Positions 1 through 8,522 of a stretch of 50,830 nt of DNA are shown one piece after another; positions within the stretch are counted from its first letter, which is position 1, and each line of letters starts with the position of its first letter. The DNA lies in assembly GCF_013317235.1 (NCBI RefSeq), contig NZ_WLCM01000032.1, positions 1 through 50,830 of the forward strand. Direction: 5' to 3'. The stretch comes from Leisingera sp. ANG59 (lineage in GTDB: Bacteria > Pseudomonadota > Alphaproteobacteria > Rhodobacterales > Rhodobacteraceae). Both the position numbers and the translations under genes were made by a program. The notes under the pieces were generated by a model that was given only the letters and a program-made list of their open reading frames with translations, was not told the DNA's origin and did not search any database.

Positions 1-741
1 ACACGCCCCCCTAGCCCCCCCCCCGGGCGTCTCACCGTGCCGCACATCCTGCATGGCAAAGCCGACAACGGCCCGGCAGGTTTCGTTCAGCGCGTCAAAC
101 GCCGGAACATCCGCCTCCAGACCATCGAACAACAGCGAAAATTCGGTGCAGGCGGTCACGATGCACTCCGCCCCCTCCGCCTGCAGCCCGGCCGCCAGCG
201 CGCCCAGCCTTCGGCGGTAGAGATCCGTGACGCCCTCTGCCTTGATCGTCTGGATCAGGTCCAGAACCTCGTCCTCGTCTCCGCAGTACAGCGGCTCCAG
301 CCCGCGCGCCCTCGCAGGCGCTTCGTAAATCCCGGTGATCCGGACGGCGGGCGATGCCAGAATGCCCGCCTTCCGCACCGGCAGCCCCGATGCCTTGATC
401 GCTTCGGGCACCGCCTCGATCATGCTGATCAGGGGAATGCCGCAGGCGGCGGTGATGGCCGGCGCATAGAAATGCGCGGTATTGCACGGCATCACCAGCG
501 CCCTGGCCCCCATGGCCTCCAGCTGCTGCGCCATCCCGGCCAGCACCGGGGCCGGGTCCGGCCCGGTGCCGCGGATCAGGTGTTCGATCCGCGACGGCAC
601 CTGCGGATTGCTGTTCACCAGCAGCTGGATATGGTCCTGATCACGTGCCGCCGGGGTGCAGCTGATGATGCGCTGCATCATCAGCACCGTCGCTTCCGGC
701 CCCATGCCGCCAAGGATGCCTATGGGTCTGGGCGTGCTCAT
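1..741 (-). CDS. Aspartate/glutamate racemase family protein (3' end at window edge)
   Basis: Cofactor-independent racemase of the Asp/Glu racemase superfamily, which inverts an amino-acid alpha-carbon using two cysteines. The start ATG at 741 gives MSTPRPIGILGGMGPEAT, the usual N-terminus of this family. Both catalytic cysteines are visible: C86 in MPCNTAH and C198 in VTACTEF. The reading frame is open to base 1. A run of ten G (coding strand, bases 15-24) sits just where a family member of about 240 residues should end; one extra G would give an immediate TAG. The gene lies 32 bp downstream of the PLP lyase on the same strand, so the two are probably co-transcribed. The substrate is unknown; aspartate, glutamate or a sulfonated analogue are possible. 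Confidence 0.85.
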   Translation of the reverse strand, partial: MSTPRPIGILGGMGPEATVLMMQRIISCTPAARDQDHIQLLVNSNPQVPSRIEHLIRGTGPDPAPVLAGMAQQLEAMGARALVMPCNTAHFYAPAITAACGIPLISMIEAVPEAIKASGLPVRKAGILASPAVRITGIYEAPARARGLEPLYCGDEDEVLDLIQTIKAEGVTDLYRRRLGALAAGLQAEGAECIVTACTEFSLLFDGLEADVPAFDALNETCRAVVGFAMQDVRHGETPGGGARGAC

Positions 742-773
742 GTCTTCTGCCGGTCCCTCCATCAAGGGTCAGA

Positions 774-1793
774 TCAGGCGGATTTCCAGCGGCCCGCAAA
801 GTCGAACGCGCTGTCGTAGCCGAACAGCGCCGCCGCGCCGCCGGTATGCAGGAATACCACCCGCTCGCCTTTCTTGAAATGGCCCTTGCGGATCAGATCA
901 ATGAAACCGGCCGCCCCCTTGGCGGAATAGACCGGGTCCAGCAGGATCGCCTCCAGCTCGGCAAACATGCGGATTGCCTCCAGCCCGCCCTCGGTCGGGA
1001 TGCCATAGCCGTCGCCGACGTAGTCGGTATTGGCCACCACATCCTCGCGCTGCACAACCCCGGCGCAGCCGAGCTTCTCCGCCGTGGCGCAGGCCAGGTT
1101 GTAGACGTTTTCTTCCTGTTTCGGCTTTGGCGCCCGGACACCGATACCCAGAAGCGGGATTTGCGCGTTCATTGCCTTGAGGCCAGTGATCAGCCCGGCC
1201 TGGGTTCCCGCAGAGCCGGTGGCATGAACGATATGGTCGATCTTCAGCCCGTCGGCATTGGCCTGCTGCAGGATCTCGAAGGCGCAGTTCACATAACCCA
1301 GCGCGCCGGTCGGGTTGGAGCCGCCGCCGGGGATCGTGTAGACTTTCCTGCCATCGGCGCGGAATTTCTCGGCCACGGCCTCCATTTCGGCATTCATGTC
1401 CAGGCCGCCGGGGCGTTTTTCAGTTGTGGCGCCGTGCAGGTGGTCCAGCAGCACGTTGCCATTGTTGTTGTAATTCGCGTTGTCGGATCCTGTACGGTCT
1501 TCCAGCAGGATGTGGCAGTCGAGGCCCAGCTTAGCGGCAAAGGCGGCGGTCTGACGGGCATGGTTCGATTGAGTGGCGCCCTGGGTCATGACCATATCGG
1601 CCCCTTCCAGCTCCGCCTCGGCCATTAGGAACTCCAGCTTACGGGTCTTGTTGCCGCCGGTGGACAGGCCGGTGCAGTCGTCCCGCTTGATCCAGATCTC
1701 GGGCCCGCCCAGCTCCTTGCTCAGACGGTCGAGCCGCTCCAGCGGCGTGGGCAGATGCGCGATGAAACGGCGGGGGAAGCGGGCAAGATGCAT
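774..1793 (-). CDS. cuyA: L-cysteate sulfo-lyase / D-cysteine desulfhydrase family PLP enzyme
   Basis: Fold-type II PLP enzyme of the ACC deaminase/D-cysteine desulfhydrase family, 339 aa. The family includes CuyA of roseobacters, which cleaves L-cysteate to pyruvate, ammonia and sulfite. The PLP lysine is K49 in GGNKTRKLE; the [15 protein letters not shown] segment and the C-terminal [12 protein letters not shown] phosphate-binding stretch are also present. Length matches CuyA. It is divergent from a LysR gene (122 bp between starts), as cuyA often is from its regulator, and is followed by a racemase. No sulfite exporter (cuyZ) is seen next to it. The specificity call between cysteate and D-cysteine cannot be settled from motifs alone; the symbol is therefore tentative. 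Confidence 0.8.
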   Translation of the reverse strand: MHLARFPRRFIAHLPTPLERLDRLSKELGGPEIWIKRDDCTGLSTGGNKTRKLEFLMAEAELEGADMVMTQGATQSNHARQTAAFAAKLGLDCHILLEDRTGSDNANYNNNGNVLLDHLHGATTEKRPGGLDMNAEMEAVAEKFRADGRKVYTIPGGGSNPTGALGYVNCAFEILQQANADGLKIDHIVHATGSAGTQAGLITGLKAMNAQIPLLGIGVRAPKPKQEENVYNLACATAEKLGCAGVVQREDVVANTDYVGDGYGIPTEGGLEAIRMFAELEAILLDPVYSAKGAAGFIDLIRKGHFKKGERVVFLHTGGAAALFGYDSAFDFAGRWKSA

Positions 1794-1915
1794 GGGACTC
1801 TCCTAACGTGGATTTTCCGCAAGTTACCCAGCCTCAACGCAGTAAACTAATGCAAAATTCGCACCATAAATTGCCATTCTTGCATGTTCCAGGGTTTTCC
1901 AAGTAACCTGCCGCC
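1794..1915. promoter_or_regulatory. Divergent lyase/LysR intergenic region
   Basis: 122 bp between the two divergent starts. It holds the spaced inverted repeat ATGCAA (1850-1855) / TTGCAT (1880-1885), and two similar direct repeats: TTTTCC-GC-AAGTTACC near 1813 and TTTTCCAAGTAACC near 1895. LysR proteins usually bind such divergent regions, so these are candidate operator sites. No strong promoter hexamers stand out. Confidence 0.4.
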
Positions 1916-2812
1916 ATGCAGCTGGACTGGATCGACGACATACTTGCGGTGATTGACACCGGCTCTCTGGCGCGCGCGGCAGAACAGCGCCTGCTGACCC
2001 AGCCCGCCTTCACCCGGCGGGTGCGCGGCATCGAAACCCGCCTCGGCGTCAATCTGTTCGACCGCTCCCGCAAGCCGGTGACGATCCTGCCCGGCGTTAT
2101 GGCGATGGAACCTGAGCTGCGCGAGCTCAGCGCCCGCCTGCGCCGCCTGGAGCACGACCTGAAGGTGTCGGTAGAAAGCGGCGGCCGCGGCGTCGCCTTT
2201 GCCTGTCAGCACGCGATCACGGCAACCATATCGCCCTGGATCGTGAAGCTGCTGACCTCGGCGCAGGACCAGCCGGTCCGGGTGCGTTCCGGCAACCGCG
2301 ATGCCTGCCTGATGCAGCTGCTGTCCGGCGATGCGGATTTCGCCGTCGCTTATGACTGGACCGGCGGCGGAAATCTGGCCCTGCCCGATGCCTTCGGCAC
2401 CCGCGCACTGGGAACCGATCAGCTGGTGCCGGTGGCGGCGCCCTCCCTTTGGCCCGCGCTGGATCAGGCGGAAATCCCCGCAATCACCTACCCGTCCGAT
2501 GTCTTTCTCGGCCGGATGGCAAGCCACGCAATTTATCCGAGGCTGCCAGAAGGCACTGTCCTGTTGCCCAAGGCCGAAACCGCGCTGACGCTGGCGGCTT
2601 GCGAATACGCTCTGGACGGGATCGGCGTGGCCTGGCTGCCCCTGAGCCTGGTCAGGCCGCATCTTGAAGCCGCCCGCCTGCTGCGTGTGCCCGGCCTGCC
2701 CGCGGAAGAGCTGAGCGTGGTGATGATCCGCCTCGCCGGGCGCAGCAGCCGCCAGGAGGAAGCGGTCTGGCGCCTGCTGGGCGATGCGCCGGACTGCCCC
2801 GGCCTCTCATAG
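1916..2812 (+). CDS. LysR-family transcriptional regulator (divergent from lyase)
   Basis: 298-aa LysR-type regulator. The N-terminal winged helix-turn-helix is clear at residues 1-60 (ILAVIDTGSLARAAEQ, then LLTQPAFTRRVRGIE), followed by the periplasmic-binding-protein-like effector domain. By position it is the likely regulator of the divergent PLP lyase and racemase, comparable to cuyR in known cysteate loci, although that specific orthology is not shown here. The effector is unknown. Its stop overlaps the stop of the convergent second LysR gene (shared bases 2807-2812), so two LysR genes meet tail to tail. The Shine-Dalgarno sequence is weak. Confidence 0.9.
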   Translation: MQLDWIDDILAVIDTGSLARAAEQRLLTQPAFTRRVRGIETRLGVNLFDRSRKPVTILPGVMAMEPELRELSARLRRLEHDLKVSVESGGRGVAFACQHAITATISPWIVKLLTSAQDQPVRVRSGNRDACLMQLLSGDADFAVAYDWTGGGNLALPDAFGTRALGTDQLVPVAAPSLWPALDQAEIPAITYPSDVFLGRMASHAIYPRLPEGTVLLPKAETALTLAACEYALDGIGVAWLPLSLVRPHLEAARLLRVPGLPAEELSVVMIRLAGRSSRQEEAVWRLLGDAPDCPGLS

Positions 2813-3691
2813 CGCCTCCCACACCTGCCGCCCGGTCTTGTCCAGCCGCTCCAGCGAGCAGAACAGCGACAGGGTCAACTGCGCCTGCCAGGCAGGGCCG
2901 CCAACCTGAACCACCCGCCCGGCGGCCAGCTCCGCCGCCACCACGCTTTCGGGCAGCCAGGCGATGCCGCTGCCGGACAGCATCCGCCGCTTGATGGCCT
3001 CGGTCAGCGCATCCATATAGCGCAGCGACAAGGGCGGCGTGCGGCTGCCGATGGTCTGATCGACCACAGACCCAAGGAAGCTGCTGGGGTCATAGCCCAG
3101 GTAGGGAAACAGCCCGCGACCGCCGCTGTCCAGATCCCAGCGCCCCGCCCTCGCCGCGGCGGCCTCGGCCACCGGCAGCATCAGCTCAGTGCCGATATCC
3201 TTGCGCGCGAATTGCGCCTCATCGAACACCGGCTGCACGTCCTTGTGCCGGTAGTACAGCAGGAAATCGCAGGTGCCTTCCGACAGCAGCTGGCAGCAGG
3301 TGCGCAGGTTGTCCGAATAGATCCGCACCCGCAGGTTCGGAATGCTGTCCTCCAGTTCGGCAATCCGCAGCGACAGGTAATTGACTGAGATCGTATGCAG
3401 CACCGCGACGCGCTGAAACGCGGTGCTGCCCTGCTCCTGCGCCCGCAGGGTCTGGCGGATGTCGGTCAGGTCCGACACGGTTTCCAGCGCCACCGGCAGA
3501 AACTGCTGGCCCGCCTCGGACAGCTGCACCGGGTAGCTGGAGCGTTTGATCAGCGGCACGCCCATCCAGATTTCCAGAGATTTGATCCGCCGGCTGAAGG
3601 CCGACTGGGTGATGTTCCGCTCCTCCGCAGCGCGGGTAAAATTCAGCGTCCGCGCCAGGCAGATGAAATCCCGCAGCCAGTTGATGTCCAT
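2807..3691 (-). CDS. LysR-family transcriptional regulator (divergent from TRAP operon)
   Basis: LysR-type regulator. The start at 3691 (MDINWLRDFICLARTLNF, 294 aa) is preferred over an in-frame upstream codon at 3733 because GGGAGGG precedes it by a few bases and because it matches the usual LysR N-terminus. The HTH is AAEERNITQSAFSRRIKSLE. It is divergent from the TRAP transporter operon and so is its likely regulator. A perfect CTATGC-N7-GCATAG dyad lies upstream of the start and would suit LysR autoregulation. It is only moderately like the neighbouring LysR protein, so a recent duplication is unlikely. Confidence 0.9.
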   Translation of the reverse strand: MDINWLRDFICLARTLNFTRAAEERNITQSAFSRRIKSLEIWMGVPLIKRSSYPVQLSEAGQQFLPVALETVSDLTDIRQTLRAQEQGSTAFQRVAVLHTISVNYLSLRIAELEDSIPNLRVRIYSDNLRTCCQLLSEGTCDFLLYYRHKDVQPVFDEAQFARKDIGTELMLPVAEAAAARAGRWDLDSGGRGLFPYLGYDPSSFLGSVVDQTIGSRTPPLSLRYMDALTEAIKRRMLSGSGIAWLPESVVAAELAAGRVVQVGGPAWQAQLTLSLFCSLERLDKTGRQVWEAL

Positions 3692-3733
3692 CTGAGCCCT
3701 CCCGTCCAGCACCAAGATACTGGAAACAAACAT

Positions 3734-3752
3734 CTATGCATGTTCCGCATAG
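3734..3752. promoter_or_regulatory. Candidate LysR-box dyad upstream of dctPQM
   Basis: CTATGC ATGTTCC GCATAG is a perfect 6-bp dyad with a 7-bp spacer. It contains the T-N11-A pattern typical of LysR-type operators. It lies about 43 bp upstream of the LysR start and 154 bp upstream of dctP. The central ten bases TGCATGTTCC recur at 1881-1890 in the other LysR-controlled region. Assignment as an operator is inference. Confidence 0.5.
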
Positions 3753-3905
3753 TTTAATGAAATATTTGAGTTGGCCTAGCCCGCGCAGTCCCCCCTAGCC
3801 TTTTGCTCAGGCATCCCAGGCCCCGGGCCAAAACCGCAAAGGAGGGAGCCAAGGGTCCGGCGGCGCAAAAGCCGCCGCAATGACCGGAAATCAAGGGAGG
3901 AACGA

Positions 3906-4889
3906 ATGATCAGAACGACAACATCCGCGGTTGCCCTCGCGGCTGCCCTGGCCGCAGGCGCGGCCTCCGCCGAGACCACGCTGCGCCTCAGCACCTATGT
4001 GAACGAATCTGACATCCGCTATCAGGGATTCACCCATTTCGCGGATCTCGTCGCGGAAAAGACCGGCGGCTCCGTCAAGGTCGAGGTGTTTCCCTCCGCC
4101 ACGCTGCACGGCTGGTCCGAGGGCGTGGATTCCGTTCAGGGCGGCGTCTCCGACATCAGCTGGATCAACGCCGACAACCGCCTGCCCTGTTACGCGGTCA
4201 CCTCGCTCTACCCGGCCGAGGTCAGCCTGGAGGACCAGACCGGCCTCGACGCCGCTTATGCTGAACTGATCCGGGATGAGGCCGCAAACGCCGGCCTGGT
4301 GCCGCTGTTCAACTCGAATTACTCCTACGATCAGGAATGGTGGTTCGAAGAACCGATCAGCGACATCGGCAAGCTTGACGGCAAGCTGGTGCGCTCCATC
4401 GGGCCGCTGGTCAGCATGATGATCGAGACCTGGGGCGGCGAGCCGGTCTTCGTGGCGCCCAAGGAAGTGTTCCAGTCGGCCGAGCGCGGTGTCGTGGACG
4501 GCATCAACATGGGGGTCGCCACCTACAGTTCCTGGAAGCTGTGGACCGTGATGCCCTACATGATCAACGCCAACCTGTTCTACGGCAACATCCAGTACAT
4601 GATGAACAAAAGCAAGTTCGACGCCCTGACCGCAGAGGAACAGGCGGCTCTGACTGCTGCGGCGGCAGAGACCGAAAAATGGCTGCAGCCGCGCTATGAG
4701 GCCTGGGTCGACCAGCAGGTCGGCAATGCGGTCATGCAGGGCGGCGGTGCGGCGGTGTCCATTCCGGACGAGCAGCGCGAAGCCCTGATCGCCAGCGTCA
4801 AACCCAAGTGGGATGAAACGGTGAACGAGGCCTGCGGTGCGGAAATGGCCGACAGCATCCGCTCCCTGCTGGCAAGCCACGCGCCCTGA
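3906..4889 (+). CDS. dctP: TRAP transporter substrate-binding protein (DctP family)
   Basis: 327-aa periplasmic solute-binding subunit of a tripartite ATP-independent transporter, which captures an organic-acid-type ligand and hands it to the membrane subunits. A Sec signal peptide is seen at residues 1-22 (MIRTTTSAVALAAALAAGAASA). The body shows the DctP fold signatures: VQGGVSDISWIN in the middle, then GKLDGKLVRSIGP, then FQSAERGVVDGINMG. A strong AAGGGAGG ribosome site precedes the ATG. A GC hairpin (3858-3877) lies in the leader. First gene of the dctPQM-hydrolase operon. The ligand is unknown; the sequence does not show whether it is a sulfonate, keto acid or other anion. Confidence 0.92.
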   Translation: MIRTTTSAVALAAALAAGAASAETTLRLSTYVNESDIRYQGFTHFADLVAEKTGGSVKVEVFPSATLHGWSEGVDSVQGGVSDISWINADNRLPCYAVTSLYPAEVSLEDQTGLDAAYAELIRDEAANAGLVPLFNSNYSYDQEWWFEEPISDIGKLDGKLVRSIGPLVSMMIETWGGEPVFVAPKEVFQSAERGVVDGINMGVATYSSWKLWTVMPYMINANLFYGNIQYMMNKSKFDALTAEEQAALTAAAAETEKWLQPRYEAWVDQQVGNAVMQGGGAAVSIPDEQREALIASVKPKWDETVNEACGAEMADSIRSLLASHAP

Positions 4890-4963
4890 GGCTCCCCCCG
4901 GCCCGGCGGCGCGGCCCATTGCCCGCCGCCGGGATCTGAGCAACCCCAACAAGGAGCCCTGTC

Positions 4964-5473
4964 ATGGATGACGGTCTCGACCGCCTGATCCGAGCCGTGG
5001 AACGCGCCGTCGTCTGGCTCGCCGGTGCAGGCGCCGCTGTGGTTCTGGTCCAGATGCTGTGGATCTCCTACGGCGTCTTTGTGCGCTACGGGCTGGGCAA
5101 GCCCGACCGGATGGTGACCGAAGCCACCGCCCTGCTGCTGTTTCCGGTGGCCTTTGCCGGCCTTGCCTACGCACTGCGCGAAGACGCCTTTCCCAAGGTC
5201 ACGATGATCACGGAGCTGCTCCGCCCCGGCGCCCGGCGGCTGCTGGATATCGTGAACCACATCCTGATGCTGGGTGTCGGCAGTTTCTTTGCCTATGCCG
5301 GGGTCAGCGCCACGATCCGCTCCTTCAATTCCGGCGTGGCCTCCGAAATCCTGCACTGGCCCCGCTACCTGTTCTGGGCGCCCGGCGCCGCGGCGCTGGT
5401 GCTCTTTTCCCTTTACGCCGCGCTGCGCCTGGTCCGCCTGATCCGCCGCCCGGCCACGGCAGGAGTTCTCTGA
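4964..5473 (+). CDS. dctQ: TRAP transporter small permease (DctQ family)
   Basis: 169-aa small membrane subunit with four predicted hydrophobic segments (about residues 17-38, 52-71, 92-113 and 132-153), the normal DctQ topology. It forms the transporter with the large permease encoded next. A clean AAGGAG site precedes the ATG. The stop codon overlaps the start of dctM by one base (TGATG), which indicates translational coupling. DctQ proteins are poorly conserved; the call rests on length, topology and position between dctP and dctM. Confidence 0.9.
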   Translation: MDDGLDRLIRAVERAVVWLAGAGAAVVLVQMLWISYGVFVRYGLGKPDRMVTEATALLLFPVAFAGLAYALREDAFPKVTMITELLRPGARRLLDIVNHILMLGVGSFFAYAGVSATIRSFNSGVASEILHWPRYLFWAPGAAALVLFSLYAALRLVRLIRRPATAGVL

Positions 5474-6774
5474 TGGAATGGTATACGGTCGGCCTCGGCC
5501 TCTTGGGCCTGTTGATGCTGTTCATCACCATCGGCCTGCCCATCCCCTTCGCCCTGGCGGCGGCATCGCTGCCGTTCCTCTGGCAGATCCAGGGCTGGAA
5601 AACCTCCATCGTCTCCTCCGAGCTGAAGCTCTGGGGCGTCTGGATCGACTACATTCTGCTGGCGGTGCCGCTGTTCGTCTTCCTGGGCGAACTGATAGGG
5701 CGCTCCAGTATCGGCCCCAACCTCTACCAGTTCCTGCACCAGGGCGTGCGGATCAAGGGCTCAGCCGCCTATGGCTCGATCGGGGCCAGCGCCGGCTTCG
5801 GCGCGGTCTGCGGCTCCTCGATGGTGGGGGCGCTCACCATCGGCGGCGTCGCGCTGCCGGAAATGCTGCGGCTGGGCTACGGCAGGCGCCTGTCCAGCGG
5901 CGTGCTGGCTGCAGGCGGCACCCTGTCGGTGCTGATCCCGCCCAGCCTGATCCTGCTGTTCTACGGCATCGTCACCGACCAAAGCATCGGCGACCTGTTC
6001 ATTGCAGGTGTTATCCCCGGGCTGATCCTGGTCTCCAGCTTTGTGGTGGTGGTGCTGGTCTGGGGCATGATGAAGCCTGAGGACATCCCCGGCAGCGAAG
6101 ACGCCGCGAAAATGCCGCTGAAGATGATCCTCAGCACCATCGGCCCTGTTGCGCTGATCGGCCTGGTGATCACCGTCGCCATCTATGCCGGGATCGCCAC
6201 CCCGACCGAGGCCGCCGCCGTCGCCGCCCTGCTGACAGTGGTGCTGGCCTTCTGGGTCGGCGACCTGGGCTGGTCCGGCTTCAAGGGCGCCATCTTCGCC
6301 ACCATGCGCACCATGGGCTACCTCGGGCTGCTGCTCTCGGCCGGCGTGCTGTTCGGCTTCGTGCTGACCTATTACCGGGTGCCGCAGCAGTTCACCGACC
6401 TGTTCCTGTCGTTTGAGCTGTCGCCCTACACGGTTCTCGCCATCGTACTGGTGTTCTACATCCTACTCGGCATGTTCCTGGAACCGGTGTCGATGACCTT
6501 CATCACGCTGCCGACCATCTACCCGCTGATGGGCGCAGCCGGCTTTGATCTGATCTGGTTCGGTGTCGTCTATACCATCACCATGGAAATCGCGGTGCTG
6601 ACGCCGCCGGTGGGGCTGAACCTCTATGTGATTCAGGCCATCGGCCGCGAACAGGTGAGCATCGGCGACGTGATCATGGGCTGCCTGCCCTTCATCGCCG
6701 CCATGATCCTGCTCATCTCCATTCTCATCCTGTCGCCCGATGTGGCGCTGTGGCTGCCGGAGCAGATGCGCTGA
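5473..6774 (+). CDS. dctM: TRAP transporter large permease (DctM family)
   Basis: 433-aa large membrane subunit that carries out sodium-coupled import. The start at 5473 (MEWYTVGLGLLGLLML) overlaps the dctQ stop. About twelve hydrophobic helices are present. Family signatures include SIGASAGFGAVCGSSMVGA, GTLSVLIPPS and the C-terminal EIAVLTPPVGLNLYV. The stop codon overlaps the ATG of the following hydrolase by one base, so all four genes appear to be translated as a coupled block. Confidence 0.95.
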   Translation: MEWYTVGLGLLGLLMLFITIGLPIPFALAAASLPFLWQIQGWKTSIVSSELKLWGVWIDYILLAVPLFVFLGELIGRSSIGPNLYQFLHQGVRIKGSAAYGSIGASAGFGAVCGSSMVGALTIGGVALPEMLRLGYGRRLSSGVLAAGGTLSVLIPPSLILLFYGIVTDQSIGDLFIAGVIPGLILVSSFVVVVLVWGMMKPEDIPGSEDAAKMPLKMILSTIGPVALIGLVITVAIYAGIATPTEAAAVAALLTVVLAFWVGDLGWSGFKGAIFATMRTMGYLGLLLSAGVLFGFVLTYYRVPQQFTDLFLSFELSPYTVLAIVLVFYILLGMFLEPVSMTFITLPTIYPLMGAAGFDLIWFGVVYTITMEIAVLTPPVGLNLYVIQAIGREQVSIGDVIMGCLPFIAAMILLISILILSPDVALWLPEQMR

Positions 6775-7544
6775 TGCCGGACCTCCCCTATCTGCGCGCC
6801 GGAACCGGCCCGGTTCTGGTGCTGGTCCACGGCTACCTGGGCGGTGCCGCCCAGTGGCAAAGCGAGATCACTGCCTTCAGCGGCGGCTACGATGTCATCG
6901 CGCCCAACCTTCCGGGCTTTGCCGCCGCCGCCGGCCTGCCCGGCTGCAGCACCATCGCCGCAATGGCCGAGGCCGTGCTCGCCCTGCTCAACAGCCTGGG
7001 CATTCCGGAGTTCATCCTGATGGGCCATTCTATGGGCGGCATGATCGCCCAGGAAATGGCGGCGGCCCGGCCGGCAGCGGTGCAGAAACTGATCCTCTAC
7101 GGAACCGGCCCGCTCGGCCTGATGCCGGACCGGTTCGAACCCATCACGGTCTCGCGCGAACGGCTGCTTGCCGACGGCGTGGCAAAAACCATCGCGCGCA
7201 TCGGGGCAACCTGGTTCAAGGCCGGCAGCACGGCGCGCGGCTACCCGCTGCTGACGGAAATCGGCGCCCAGGCCAGCCCGCAGGCCGCGCTGGCCGCGCT
7301 GCAGGCAATGGCCGATTGGGACGGGCGCCAGGCGCTGCCGCGGCTGACCATGCCGACGCTGGTGGTCTGGGGCGATTCCGACCGCTCCTACCGCTGGCCC
7401 CAGGTGGAATCGCTGTGGACCAACCTGCCCAATGTGCGCCTGTCGGTTGTGCCCGGTGCCGCCCATGCGGTGCACCTGGAAAAGCCCGCCCTGTTCCACT
7501 CCCTGATCCGTGATTTCCTGCAGGAAGGCTGCGGCGCGGACTAG
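6774..7544 (+). CDS. Alpha/beta hydrolase coupled to the TRAP operon
   Basis: 256-aa soluble alpha/beta hydrolase. The start is the ATG at 6774 (MPDLPYLRAGTGPVLVLVHG), which overlaps the dctM stop. The oxyanion-hole HGYLGG motif and the nucleophile elbow GHSMGG (S86) are present; the acid is probably in VVWGDSDRSY and the histidine in GAAHAVHLEKP. No signal peptide, so it acts in the cytoplasm. The tight coupling to the transporter implies that it hydrolyses the imported compound or a metabolite of it. The closest general class is ester/lactone hydrolases of the 3-oxoadipate enol-lactonase type, but no specific reaction can be assigned. Confidence 0.88.
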   Translation: MPDLPYLRAGTGPVLVLVHGYLGGAAQWQSEITAFSGGYDVIAPNLPGFAAAAGLPGCSTIAAMAEAVLALLNSLGIPEFILMGHSMGGMIAQEMAAARPAAVQKLILYGTGPLGLMPDRFEPITVSRERLLADGVAKTIARIGATWFKAGSTARGYPLLTEIGAQASPQAALAALQAMADWDGRQALPRLTMPTLVVWGDSDRSYRWPQVESLWTNLPNVRLSVVPGAAHAVHLEKPALFHSLIRDFLQEGCGAD

Positions 7545-7638
7545 GGCCAGCCGCGGCCAATGGCGCCGTCAGGAACTTTCTGCCGGTCCAGGCGTTAATC
7601 TCAGGCCCGACCTCCCGCGCAGCAGTGAAAGGCCTGGA

Positions 7639-8511
7639 ATGCCTCCCAGCTCCCGCCCGCCCGGCATCCGCAGCAAGCATCTGAAAGATGAAACACCCGG
7701 CCATTTTGCCTGGGCGGTGCCGGTCATGCGCGCAGGCTACGCCGGGCGCGGTCTGGTTTACCTGCTGGTGGCCGGCGCCTCGCTCCGGTCGATCTGGAAC
7801 GGCGGCGACGCCGAAGGCACCGGCGAGGCGATGGGGCGTCTGCAGGGCCTCCCGGGGACCGCCGTGCTGGTGCTGATTGCGCTCGGCATGTTTGCCTATG
7901 CGGCCTGGCGCGCCGTGGACAGCATCTGGGACCTCGAAGACTACGGCAACGCCCCCAAAGGCCTGATTGCCCGGGCCGGGATGATGACCACCGGCCTCGT
8001 GCATCTGGGCCTCGGCCTTTTGACCGTCACCGTGCTTCTGGGGCGCTCCGAAGGGCTCGGCGGGACAGGCCTTGTCAACCGCCTCCTCGCCGCCACTGCC
8101 GGCCAGGCTGCCATCGGCACCGCCGGCGCGCTGACGCTCGGTGCAGGCGGCTACTACCTGCACAAGGCCTGGACCGAAGGCTACCGCAGCCACCTCAAGG
8201 GAAACCCGGCGACCCTGCATCTGAACCTGGTGCTGAAGGCCGGAATGGCCGCGCATGGCGCCGTGATCGGCATCATCGGCCTGCTGATGCTGCGCACCGC
8301 CGCCTATGCCTCCAGCCGCCAGGCCGGCGGCATCGGCACCGCGTTAGACTGGCTGCAGGACAGAACCTACGGCCAGCTGCTGGTGACCCTCCTGTGCCTC
8401 GGCCTCTTGGGCTTTGCGCTGGTGTGTTTTGTCAATGCCGCCTGGCGCATCGTGCCCAAGGCGGACGACCGGGGCATCCGGTCGCTGAAAGACATGCTGA
8501 CCGCCCCCTAG
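7639..8511 (+). CDS. DUF1206 family membrane protein
   Basis: 290-aa integral membrane protein of the DUF1206 family, which is built from repeated pairs of helices. The start at 7639 (MPPSSRPPGIRS) is chosen because AAAGG lies eight bases upstream. The family motif RAGYAGRGLVYLLVAG is at about residues 30-45, and similar ARAGMMTTGLVHLGLG and LKAGMAAHGAVIGIIG motifs recur later, showing the internal repeat; about six helices in total. Function is unknown for the family. It converges on the PhzF-like gene with 11 bp between stops. No operon partner. Confidence 0.85.
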   Translation: MPPSSRPPGIRSKHLKDETPGHFAWAVPVMRAGYAGRGLVYLLVAGASLRSIWNGGDAEGTGEAMGRLQGLPGTAVLVLIALGMFAYAAWRAVDSIWDLEDYGNAPKGLIARAGMMTTGLVHLGLGLLTVTVLLGRSEGLGGTGLVNRLLAATAGQAAIGTAGALTLGAGGYYLHKAWTEGYRSHLKGNPATLHLNLVLKAGMAAHGAVIGIIGLLMLRTAAYASSRQAGGIGTALDWLQDRTYGQLLVTLLCLGLLGFALVCFVNAAWRIVPKADDRGIRSLKDMLTAP

Positions 8512-8522
8512 CCGCCGCAGCT

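Noticed and set aside
95..487. 130-residue frame on the minus strand inside the racemase
   Set aside because: It is a shifted frame of the racemase. The correct frame, started at 741, carries both catalytic cysteines.
7120..7150. GGTTCGAACCC, a tRNA T-arm-like sequence
   Set aside because: It lies inside the alpha/beta hydrolase gene and has no acceptor stem, D-arm or anticodon arm around it.
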